Part shown: positions 1-11,300 of the stretch, in pieces
Numbering within the stretch: position 1 is the first letter of the stretch
Layout of the letters: the number at the start of each line of letters is the position of its first letter
Assembly: GCA_012184525.1 (NCBI GenBank)
Contig: WOFQ01000016.1
Coordinates: forward strand, 496,001-560,000
Source: Xenoacremonium recifei
Taxonomy: Eukaryota; Ascomycota; Sordariomycetes; Hypocreales; Nectriaceae
Reading direction: 5' to 3'
DNA: 64,000 nt
Made by a program: the position numbers and the translations under genes
Notes under the pieces: generated by a model
What the model saw: the letters and a program-made list of their open reading frames with translations, nothing else
What the model was told of the DNA's origin: nothing
Database searches by the model: none

Positions 1-3000
1 TTCGGAATAGCTCTTGGGCATCCTGCTTCATATCGTTGACGCGATAGTCCAAAGCCTCGAGTCCGTGGTCCAGAGCTTCGCGGTTGAGGTGAACACCCTC
101 GTCGATGAGCTTGTTCTTTCGCCGAATTTCTTGCCAGCGAGTCATGCTTCCAAGCTCGAGAATATTCATCCGACGCGTTTTGCAGACAGGATTTCCCATC
201 ATGAAAGGTCGCCACGCATTCTCTTCTTCCATCACCACTCGAGGGTCATTAGGCGCTGATAGACGTCGAAGCGTTGACATTCGTCTTTTTTCAGTTATCT
301 GCTCCATCTCCTGTGACTTTGATCGAGGGACGATCAAAATATTCTTGAAGCGGACAAGCACCAGCAACAGGAGGAGCGACAGGAGCAAAAGAATACCAGC
401 AATAATGGCCGCAGAGACCTGTTGACCTAGCGTTCTGGTGACATGCCCGCCCAACGCATTGGCGCCCGCAGCAAAGACAAAGGCAAGGCTGTGGATGATG
501 GCGAATCCCGCAGAGACCCTCGGGAAGGACGAGTAGTTTGTCCTCTTGATGTTCTCTCCAGAGGAGCCTCTTGGGCGCCCTGTCATCCCGGGAAACAGAT
601 CTGACGTGTCAAAAGTTTCCATAATCAGTCCATTACACTCCGATATTGCAAGACAAGAGATAAATCCAATGCATATGGCAAAGAAGGTCGGGAATCCAAC
701 GCTGAGCGGTGGGCCTGAGGAGACAGCAGCGTAGCATCCAGCTGCTACCGGGAGCAGAACCGTGAATGCCGCCCGGCGGACGAGATGAGAAGACCAAGTG
801 ACTCTGTTCTCAAGCGTTGCTCGACTGGTGTCGAGCTGCATATGCCGCGATCTCGAGAGGACGTTTGCTTTCTGGAAGGGCACCGCTAAGAGAGCGCCTA
901 GAGACACTCCCGCAACGTGAAGACCAACGTAAGTCGCATGCAAACGATACTTCCGCGAAGTCAAAGAACCCAGTAAGATGATGACGAGAACAATCTGCGC
1001 ATAGATCCACGCGACATAGACGGCCATCACGATGAATCCTGGCTGGCGAAGCATCTCCATCGACAGTAGCAGTCCATGGTACACCTCCTCACCCCACCAT
1101 TTAGGGCCTGTCTTGACTCGATGCATCATGATCTCTCCTCGAGCAAGTCGCCTTGAAATATCTGACCCGGTACGCACTTCCGTTACCGAACGTCGAAAGG
1201 GGGATCGCCGCACTTCGGGACAGATAACGTTCAGGAACAAGACGACAGCGACCAGTATGATGCTGACATAGAAACCCCAGGCCGGGTGATAATTGTCGAT
1301 GATAGCAGCCCCTGTCAAGAAGCCAATACCAAGAGAGCCAACCCAGCACCATGTCCAGATGCCGAGCCAGACGCCCATGCCTCCTCCGTGCCTTCTGGCA
1401 TCAAATTTGTCAACGACCTCCTGATGAGGATTGTGGCTCATCAGAGACACACCAAAGAGGTCCGTGAGGATTGAATGAAAATTCATGCTCGAGAACCCTA
1501 GAGCCAGGCCCATGAGACTCCGAGAGACGATGAGCATTGCCCTCCATGAAAGGATATGCGTTAAGCGTTGACTGTTGACGGAGAGTGCTTGAGGAAACAG
1601 CAAAGGCATGGCCACGGCTAAGCTAGCTGTAACATACGGCTTTCGGCCGTGAAGAAGAGGCAGCGGCCATAAAAAGAATGTCGGAAGAGCCAACCCGACG
1701 AAGCATCCCGTGTTCCCGTGAATGGTGGCATGAGACTGGTCAATAATGTAGTACTGGATAGATGGGACGAGACCAGCATAGATGCCCAGCAACATCCCAA
1801 TTAGGGCGGTGCTCAGGCACGCGACACCTGCCACAAACCTCTTGCGATGAGGTGACCAATCTCTTGCAATCGATGGCCGCTTGTGAGACTTTGCCAGACT
1901 GAACCCTTGAGTGGTTCTCAAGCTCACATGGGATCGCCGCCGAAGGCTGATTCCGTGCTGTTCATGGACCCCCCTTCGATGAACAATCTCATGCTCAGAA
2001 CCATTGCTCTCACGAGTCAATCTGATCTCTGGAGAGAGTTTTTGGATAAGACTCTTGCTAGGGATAGACGGGTCGAGTCGGCGATTTTCCTTGCCAACAT
2101 TAAAATCGATAATGTCGCTTGTGCTACTCATCAGTTCCTCATCCTCTGCAGCCCGTCTCAGAAGATATTCCCATTGACGAGGAATTACATTCTGACACAT
2201 CGCATCCTCCGATTTGTTCAAGGGAATACGCTTGTTGGAGCGTCGTAGTGGGACGTGAAACAGTGGTTGCTCTTTGCGTTCATCTGATCCGTATTGCTTC
2301 TCCTCTAGGTCGAAGTTGCGGATCTTGATCTCGTCACATCGTCTATGTTGCCTCTGCGTGCCACAGTGACCGTGGTCTGACACCCCAATCTCTTGACCCT
2401 CATCCAGGTCGATGTCAGAAAGCTCGTCAATACTCTCCCGTGCGTCAATAAAGATTTCATCTTCATCCGAAGACGCAGTCCGTTGGTGCCTGTGTTTTCT
2501 CTTCCTATGACAGCCACTGCGAGAGGATGGACTATCACTAGCCCGAGATGGATGCTCTGATCGGTCGATAACTTGGCTCGCAAGATTAAGAGCCTCACTA
2601 AGGAGCCTTTCCAGGTCATTAACGACTTGCTTGAAGCCAGCCCTGTCTACTCGACCACCAGATAAATTGGATATGGTTGACTTGCCAGTCTGGGTCCGAG
2701 TAACAGGGTTGCTCGGTAACACAGGTGCTGATGGCCGTCGAGTTTCAGAAAAGCCTTCTATCCTTCGTCGTCCGGGTCCTTCTGTTAACTTCGAGGTATA
2801 CGAATCTGGATGTTTCAGCAGCCCCCGAAGCCAGCGAGCTGGTCCGCCATGATCCAGGAGTGAGCCCAATGATTGACTGCGTTGCTGTTCCTCCCTTGGG
2901 CCATTCTACTGCCTGTTCTCGTTTTCTTCATTCGGAGAGTTGCTTGTCGAGAGTTGGAAGTAAGCGTCGCTTTTCTGACCAAAGGCGTCTCCCTTAATGT

Positions 3001-4837
3001 ATCTTCCAAGTGCGACACTATCTTTTGTGAAATGGGTGTTCACGGCCACCGATTCAAGTATCCGAGCTCTGTGTCGAGAAACAGGTACTGGCGATATCAT
3101 AGGTGACTCGTGAGCGTTGGGCTTGAGCTTGTTTCTCATGATGCTCTTCAGCCCTGCCATTGTTCCAAGGTTTCGATTTCCAAAGGAAGACCTTGAAGTC
3201 GGAGAGACGGCCTCAGCAGCAACGGTCTGGACAACCTTGTCATCTTCAATGCCGTGTGGTCCATACCGACCCGCGGGATTGTCCGGATCTGCTACTGGCT
3301 CAGGAACGGTCTTTGATAGTCGCTATTTGCCGTCAGTGGGATCTAGTACTATGGAACGCTGAGTAAATCAGTGCCCGATGTTTTGAATGATGCCAGGAAA
3401 CTCATAGTTGGACAATTTTTGGCTCACCTTATTCAAAGAATTGCCACCCGAAACTGCTTGTGTACTGTCAGACTGTGGCTCATCTACCAGGTCTGCTGGT
3501 TGACCATCCAACGGGGTACCCGTAAGTTGTCGAACTTCAATCTTCCCATCATCATCGAGCAGATGAGGGCCAGACCGAACACTGTCGTCATCACTGAAGG
3601 CTTGCTCCTGGACACTCTCCCTGTCCTTAGACTGGTTCCCTTCATGCATGGCTCTAAGTTTGGAAGTCTCCTAAAATGGCATGACCTTTGAGGCCGTGGA
3701 GTGAGCATTGTTGACTGCAGCATCATGTTTTCCTGTCGATGCAGCTGGCAACGCCGGTGCCTCCTCGGTAACCTTTCCACCATGGGGTTGAGTCGGTTCT
3801 TGAGCAGAAGGGGTGGGGCTTCCGTCCTGAGATCTCGCCTGGTCATAGGTTATGACCACTGGCCGAACTTTGGACGTGTGACGATGTCCTGTATGGGGCC
3901 TCTCCTGAAGACTTGGCTTTGGTGAAAGGCCCAGAATAGACTTCACTGCGTCAAAAGTGGTCGTTGGATGGCTCACTTCTACTGGAGAAGTGACCGGAAC
4001 CAGGTTTGGACGCCTGAGGGTCTTTGGTGGCACACGATGCTCGAGCTCAGGGTCAAAAGGGCGGACCTTGCTCTGAGAGCGGCCTTGATCTTCAGCTTTG
4101 GGTGGCGAGTAACTGTGAGGGTATATTGCTTGAACGTTGAAAGGAGGACGCACTTTCACAGAGCGAGTGTGACCATCATGAATAGGGACAGCTATTCTGA
4201 CGGGGTGCTTGGTCACGGTACCTCCCGGCGAAGTTGTTCTTGTTTCACCGCTCATCTCCGTAAACTCTTGTGAGCTCTCGGAGGAGGAGGAGGAAGGCGG
4301 GGTCGGCACATTGTCTGGTACGCCGCGTTGCGGCTCGCCGGCCGAGCAGAAGTCAGCGCCCTTCAGCAGCCCAGGGTGATGGACTTGAATGTGACTTTCA
4401 CGCGAGTGAAATTCAGGCCCAAGACATACTCGTGGCGAAGAACCATCGTTTGTGGCATTCCTTGATCTCGGAGCATCGGGCTTGACCAGTGGTTGCTTGG
4501 TATCTTCAATGCCCGTGAATGCTGGTTCCTTCTTGGGGAGTTGTGGAATGACTTCTGGACCTTGTGAGGTGGGTGACAAAATTGGAGGTGCAGGAGGTTC
4601 CTTGTCCACAATAACTAAAGAACCGGGCGACTTCTTGAGCAAAGGGTGTACAACATTTGTATCCTTTGGGATCAAGGGGGACTTCAGATCGACCGATGGC
4701 TCCTTGTCGGGCCGGAGAGGAGAGAGGGACGGTCGATTGCTCGGGGCAGGAGTATTGTCAAAGTCTCCTGTCTCCATCTCGAAATCCTCCCAGGCCGTTT
4801 TGGCGGACTGAAGTTCGATGAAGCAAGCTGAAAGCAT
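1..4837 (-). CDS. MFS transporter with very long cytosolic N-terminus (3' end cut by window edge)
   Basis: The frame is open from 2905 to the left edge (about 968 codons). It encodes about twelve hydrophobic segments, beginning after the conserved-looking stretch SIARDWSPHRKRFVAGVACL and ending near 360. A motif FDTSDLFPGMTGRP lies before the last two segments, and a charged tail (RPFMMGNPVCKTRRMNILEL) follows. This layout is that of fungal major facilitator proteins; the substrate is unknown. Upstream, the same frame gives a long Ser/Pro/charged, probably disordered region to 4837. A 105-bp intron fits at 3323-3427 (donor GTGAGC, acceptor ATAG). Two further in-frame TAG codons (3671-3673 and 2906-2908) must be spliced out or are real breaks. 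The ATG at 4837 may be internal, because phase-compatible exons lie at 4840-4883 and 4938-5049. The transporter part is well supported; the N-terminal model is uncertain. Confidence 0.75.
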
Positions 4838-7800
4838 ACCCCGGATTTTGGTGTGGTCTTATTGACGTTAGGGTCTTGAGGGGCTATCAATATGTTTCAG
4901 CAAGCAAAATTTCGGATACTAGATTTGGAGCTCATACCAGGCTTTCGGACTCTGTGTGTCGTGTTTGATGCTCCTTTTGATGATTGCCTGGACGTAGTGA
5001 CACATTCAGGAACCTGGGTTTGCGGTGCACGAGGCCAAAAGTGTTGGCCCTGAGAACATGGACATTAAAGTAAGATCATGAGAAGACGAGAAAGCAAGGA
5101 TTGGACATTAATTAGATTATGAAGAGAGTAGAAGAAAATGGAGGGGCGGGGTAGAGATACTGAAGGATAAGGAACCTGAAGAGCATGATGAAGAAGAGAG
5201 AGATCCTCGAAAGAGGGAAACGGCCTTGATGCAACAGTCTACGTGCTTCGGCTAGCAAGCGAAGGCAAGACCTAGCCACCCTTGTCTGACAGCTCCTTCC
5301 AAACGGTTTTGATGTTTTTGTTGACATCGCAACTCCAATCGCCTAAAAGGCTGACCATGCCTTTGTCACGGAAGGAGCAACTACTATCACCCAAACTACG
5401 ATTTACAACAGTCAGCCTTCTCGCTCACATCGGAACCCATCACCATGACATTCTGAGCAGGCACACCCAATCGCAACACCCAAGCATACCAAAATACAGG
5501 CCTTGTCTGCAAGTGCTCGTTTTCAGGCCCTCACGACATGATTGCGAGTTGACGACCTCAGCGCCTCCCTGGACGGCCTCCTACCCTGCATCCGAACTTT
5601 GGAACGCGGCTTTAGGAAACCACGGCTTTCGAGATCACGATGTAAGCCAACCAGCCCCCTCGCATGCAGTCATCCTCTCAATTTAGATGTATGGACCAAT
5701 CCGGCGTCGAGTCGATCCTCCGAACCAGCACCGAACCGGCCCCCAAGCCATACGCCCCTCCACTGCATCGCAGCTCCAGGCATCTCGATCCCCCAGACTC
5801 ACACACCGAGCCGTGCAGTCGCGCTTACGGCCCCTCCAAGCTCCAACTCCCGGCCGAGTGGCGACGGGAGCCCACCACTGGCGGATCCCTCGGGAACGGC
5901 ACGACGATCAGCGACCGTCTAGGACTCTGGTTGAAGGAGCCGCGCTCCGTGATCCTGCCCGCAACGTCGGGTTGCTTGCCCAAAGGGATTGTGCCCGAGG
6001 CAGGCCATGCCTGGGATACCGTGTGCAGGGTCAGCAGCAGCAGCCTGCCCTTGTTGTCTCCGAAGATAGCGTGCACGGAGTCTTTGACGATCAACGCGTG
6101 TGGTGACATTTATGTTTCACCCAATCTGCGACACATACCCTCGAGACAGCAGACGCACCGCGCCAATCGCTAGTCGCGTCTAATCTCCCAGCCATCCGGC
6201 AAATCACACCAGCTGGCCACCCTCCAAAACACAAACCGTCAGACTGGTTCCGCCTCTTTAGCTCTTTGCTGACCCCTGCCCCTGGCCGTCGCCTAAATCG
6301 GGCAACGCCGCAACGCTCAGCCTCTATTAATAGCCCGCAGCGCGTTTGACGGCGTTTGGCGGTCTCTGGGATCGGTGAGTCCTGCAAGGCTGGCGGATCT
6401 TTTGTACGCAGTCTGCCTCGTCAGTCAGCCTGGCTGCTGGGTTGGTATTTTGAGAGCAGCGACATGAGGCCTCGTCGCATTGCTAAGCGACACTCGCTCA
6501 CTCTCGATGCACGCCTCTCGAATGCAAGGCCGGGGTTTGCATGCCACTATTGATGTGCGCTGGCGATAATGTGTCCCTCAGTGCCCGCTTCTAGACGGCG
6601 TACTCCGTGTTCGGCATGGAGAATCTCAATGTGCAGTAATTTCGAGACCTGAATTTTCGGATACCGAGGTTTAGCTGGCACAGTAAATCGCCCGACTGGA
6701 CACCAGCTTTTTTGCCTGCCCACGTGCAAGCACTTTCTATGTGGAGAAAGTCCCCGTCCATGATCCACAGAACGGTGATATCATCGGTGAAAATGGGACA
6801 ATCGACTTTCCATGTTAGTTTCTGATCTGCGGTGCCAAAACAACAAGGGCAAAAGTCACGATTCAGTTGATGCTGTTTTGAGTGTGAATGACAGGCAAGA
6901 ATTTCCTTGTTTCTATCTCAGTCGCTTAGGAGCAGCCAGTGCCCCTTTTCTGTCTTAATCATTGTTTGCCAACGAGGGTCCAGCCTTCGATGGCTGCGTA
7001 GTGACTGCTGCCAGCACAGTCCATGTGCGTGATAGTACAAAACAGCCCATCTTCCAGCTCCTTTCTTCATCACCAGACAAAACATTACAAGAAACCCAAA
7101 CAATAACTGTCCAACGCCTGGTATATGCCCGAAATCCCCCAATGCATAACCCTATACCCAATGATGAAGAACCAGAGGCGAAGAAACGAAGAACAGAGGA
7201 CCGGTGGGGGGCCAGACTCGGAAATTAAGGTCCCGCCGGTGTTTCGTTCTGGTTCCCAAACGCCCTCGTCGAGACAAGAATCGAATCCAAAGAAGAGCCG
7301 TGAGGCGGTCAGTCATGACTGACAAGAATGTAACCCAAAGTCCCGCGTATTTTTCTCATGAATCCATCCCGTGGTTTTCCAGCCATTCGAAATAAAGAAG
7401 AAGACAAAAGTGAAAAGAAAGAAACCCAAAGTCCCACGCTATGCAAATGATGCTCTGAAGTGCCGAGATGAGAGTGTTCTTGAGACCGTAGAAAAAGGAA
7501 GTAAAGAAACCAGCAAGACCCAATAAGGAAATAAGGAGAAAAAGAAAATAAAAAGAAGAAACAAGACACGCAAAAAAAGCATAAACAACGTGACAGGATA
7601 AGGTGTCATGCAGAGGAAGGCCGTCATATAGAGGAGGGTATCGCATCAATGAATGTCGTTGATCGAGTCGTTCTTCGTCGTATTTGTGTCGAGTGTCGAG
7701 AGGTCTAAAAACCTCGTAGCCCATTTGACGTCAGGTCATAATCTCGTTCCCATGTCTTCGGTAGCGGTTCGTAGTCAGGTTTCATGGCGAAAGATGGAGT

Positions 7801-8096
7801 GTGAGAAGCTCCACGGGAAGGAGAACAGTTGTGTTGCCCTCTGCTGAGGGAATGCAGGAGGCGACATCGATCTTGAGGGTGGTGCGTGCTCGTACTGCGA
7901 TGTACTCAAGGAAGGTGGCTAGTCATTGGATCGCAGCTGGCGCTGAAGAAGCCAACTGACGGCTATACCCCGCGAGCAAAGATGAGAGGCGTGACGGATT
8001 GAAAGAGGAAAGATAAGAAACCCAGTCCTCGAACTCAAAGCGAAGGAGCCGGGGGAAATGCCACGACTGGCAACCCATTACCGAAGACAGGACTTT
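4838..8096. other. Intergenic; possible extra 5' exons of the MFS gene, otherwise no gene seen
   Basis: The first part may hold 5' exons of the neighbouring transporter on the minus strand. Candidates are 4938-5049 (acceptor TTCTCAG, donor GTATGA) and 4840-4883 (acceptor GATAG, donor GTATGC), which keep frame with the downstream exon. The implied intron 4808-4839 would be only 32 bp. An ATG at 5327 opens a short minus-strand reading frame. From about 5.5 to 8.1 kb I see only short, overlapping, low-quality reading frames. The last part (about 7.3-8.1 kb) is probably the 3' UTR of the small gene that follows. Confidence 0.5.
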
Positions 8097-8330
8097 TCAT
8101 CTGTAGCTTTTGGAGCTGGAGTAGCCGCTGTGGTATCCTGAGTCGGAGTAGTTGTATTGCGACGCATACTGGGCAGCGTGGCTAGAATGCATGCTGCATG
8201 CGTAGCCAACGAAGATGGTCCGCTGCTGAATGTCGTGACCTGGCCGGCCATATGCCGCGCAGCGATCAACAGCATGTTGGTAGTAGAGACATCGGCAAGC
8301 CGAGTAAAGCTCTACTAGTTGGTAACACAT
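8097..8330 (-). CDS. Small conserved Cys-rich protein of unknown function (77 aa)
   Basis: This is a single exon with an ATG in good context, starting MCYQLVELYSACRCLYYQHA and ending in a Ser/Tyr-rich tail (SSSKSYR). Cysteines at residues 2, 12, 14 and 24 and one near residue 45 alternate with Tyr and His, which suggests a small metal-binding or disulfide-bonded fold. There is no signal peptide or membrane segment, so a cytosolic or nuclear site is likely. From memory, short proteins beginning MC(Y/F)QLVE..CRCLYYQHA.DRC occur widely in Pezizomycotina as hypothetical proteins, and I know of no assigned function. Codon use favours C/G at third positions. The gene is isolated: its 5' side faces almost 7 kb with no other gene. 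Confidence 0.7.
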   Translation of the reverse strand: MCYQLVELYSACRCLYYQHAVDRCAAYGRPGHDIQQRTIFVGYACSMHSSHAAQYASQYNYSDSGYHSGYSSSKSYR

Positions 8331-11300
8331 GATTGTGTGTCGTTGGGTGTTGGTCGATAGTTCCTTGAAGATTTGTGGCCTGGCGTCGGGTCGAGTGGAG
8401 AAGACGAGGCGTGTGAGTCGTTCTGGGTATGGGTTGAAGGCTCTTTGGAGTTGTTGGCAGCCTTATATTTGGTAGATACTAGACTCAATGGTTGGGCCTT
8501 GGGTCGAGGAGTTGTTGGTTGTATGTGTGGAGGTGTTTGTGTAGATGACGTGTGTGCGTGTATGTCTGCGTGGTTCTCAAGCCGAGAGAATCGAGGGCGA
8601 GCAGAAGCTAATAAACAAAAGACGCGATGCGACTAGAAGGAAACAGAACAAAGAAAAGAAGAAATAGAGGATCTTGAGCTTTGAGGGATGTGGATGAGAA
8701 GGCAAGCAGGCAAGAAGACGGGCGATAGTAGGGAGGAGCCATCGTAGCCTTATAGGACTTGCTTGTAGCCTGGAGGAGGATAGAAGCTGCTACCGGCACC
8801 CCCCTCCCAGAGCATTGAGGAGGACGACGGAGGACCCCCCGGACGGGAGAGGGACCATGGCCGGGCGAGGGTCAAGGCACCAGTGACGCCAGTGACGCCA
8901 GTGAGGAGGGTAAGAGAGGGCCGTGGAGACACAGAGAACTGAGAGCCGCAGTCGAGTCTGACTGTCCTGACAGGTGACTAAGGCTGCATCTCGTCTAATG
9001 CAGGCAATGAGGCATGAGGCCTGGGCGATGGCGCAGGGGGTGTCCGAGGATGGAGGGGGGGACGGAAAAGGTGCCTTGTGCCTTGGGAAGACTCGGGGGC
9101 CTTGTGCCTCGTTCCCGGCTCCCATGGAGCATCATGGCACGGAGCGTGGAGCATGGACGGCGACAAGGGCGAGTATGGACCATGGCGAGAGGCTGTCAAG
9201 GCGCAGCACGAATGTGGATGTCGGTACGTACTCGATAGTCTAGTTGGGTGAGAAAGTGGTTCTGGCCGGTGGGTTCGGCCTGAAGAGTCACTCACCAATT
9301 GGGCTTTTGACTGGCGGGTTAGGGTAGGGGAGTCCAGGGACTAGCAATTGACCTGCAGCATAGAGGACACAGGGCTGACGGGGGTGGGAGCGGAGCGGAG
9401 GGGGGGTCATCGGCGTTGGAATCCATAACTGCTTGGCTTCGACGACGGGACGGTCTGACGCGGTAGTGGCTTCTAGCCTCCCGTGGTGGTGATTGGAGTG
9501 ATTGCCGATGGAGGGCGGGATTGGATGTTAGGCAAGCGAGCGGGCAGGCGATGGCGCAAGAACGCGGGAGGGAACCGTGTAGTCGGAGAGAGGGTCGAGT
9601 GGAATGACGGCGGCCGTGAGGATGTGCATGCCTGAAGATGGCCGTGGAGTTGAGGTTGGAAGAATGGAAGTTGAGAGCGATCCATGCCCGGGAAGGAGGT
9701 ACCTGCCACAGTCACTTTCCATGTCTCGTGCGTGCAGGTGCTGCCGGCGCTGGGCGGGCAGGTGCAGGCTGGGGACTTAGGCAGGAGCAGGGGAGGGGCA
9801 GGCGCTGTGGCCAATGCTGTTCAATTGGCTGTTTCTCAACCGTCTCCAAACCGACCAGATGCACAAAGTCACGGCGTCATGATAGCCTCTGGCCATGACT
9901 GTATCATCAACCAATGAGCCCGAGCCTCAATTCAGGCAGGCCAGGCAGATGTGTCTGCTGCGAGCCTCCAAGCCTTGGGGGGCGCACGCAGAGACGGCAA
10001 CTCGCTTCGCGGTGCCCGAGAAGTGACGACAGTGTCGACGTACTGCACCACCACCACGAGCAGCTTCACACCCAGTCTCAAAGCACCTCAGTCTCAGTCT
10101 CGCCGGGTGACCTGACGTCCGAGGATGCCTCTCTTGGCTGATATCACAGGCATGTGAGCGATGGTCTGGACTCTGGACGCTGTCTGTAGGTGTAACCACA
10201 TTTCCAGCCGGACGCTACCTTGACTGGTTCTCGTTTGCTAACGTCTTCTATTCTCAGTCCGAAGGCCCAAGCAAACCGAAAGAAAGTCCGGCCGCTGACT
10301 TATCCGCTAGTTGACGGGCCGGCCGCCAATCATGATGGCGCAGTGATGCGTTCCAGCATTCAGCGGGAGGGATCCCTGCTGGCCCGGCATTTCATGTGAG
10401 AGTTGCTTTGCGGATTGCCTACTGAGATGGTTCATGAACGAGTAAGAATTGCCTTAACTAGAGACGTGTTGCGAGATCGACCTGATGTTGGCTCTTCGCC
10501 GGGGGTCTCGGGAAATTTGCATGCTTTTCCCCGGTTGGACAGAAATCCGCTTCCTTCCAATCCTTAGTCCATCCAGTTCTGTCAGTAGCAGGACCGGCAA
10601 CTTTCTCCTTCATTAACACCATATTGAGATACTAACCCGTCAATCAACTCACATCCTTGACAGGCGGAACATCTGATACACGAGTTACTCGTTCTCGGTA
10701 CTGCAATCTGGCATCAGGATGGTCTTTTCCTGCCGTGGCCTCCCCCTTAGCTTCTGCGTCAAAGTTGAAAGACGCTCTATGGCCTTCGATTGGACGAGAC
10801 GACATCCTCACCCATGTTCCTTTCGCTGATTCATCTCCAGCTTGCATCGCTCTTGTCTCTTCTCGTCTTGTCCTCCGACAGCCCCGGTCCTCCTCTACTG
10901 CATCTCTTCTTCCTTACTTCATTTCCATCGACAACCCAGTCACACTTACATGGATCCTTCTGGAAATAGAGCATCCACGGCGCCACGCCTTTCCGCAACC
11001 GATGCTGGTGCTGACAGTGGCAGAAGCACAGAGAACGGAACCCCCTGCTCGCCATAGGGCTGTGTCTCCAGCCACCCCTCCGGTCGACCCCTCCGGTCGA
11101 AGAATGTGTCCGATGGCCCAAATCAAGGCCAAACCGCGACCCCTCCTTCCCCCTCGTCTCTCCACCGCGGACGGGAACAGGGTCGCCGTTTGGGCCATCG
11201 TCATCTCTGACGTCGAATCCCGCATCGCATCGCATCGCATCGCATGTGGGTGGGTGCATCGCAACTCCATGCCCATGCATCTCTCGACCCATTGGGACCC

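Noticed and set aside
9319..9330. TTAGGGTAGGGG telomere-like sequence
   Set aside because: It is a single short occurrence in GC-rich DNA and not a telomeric array.
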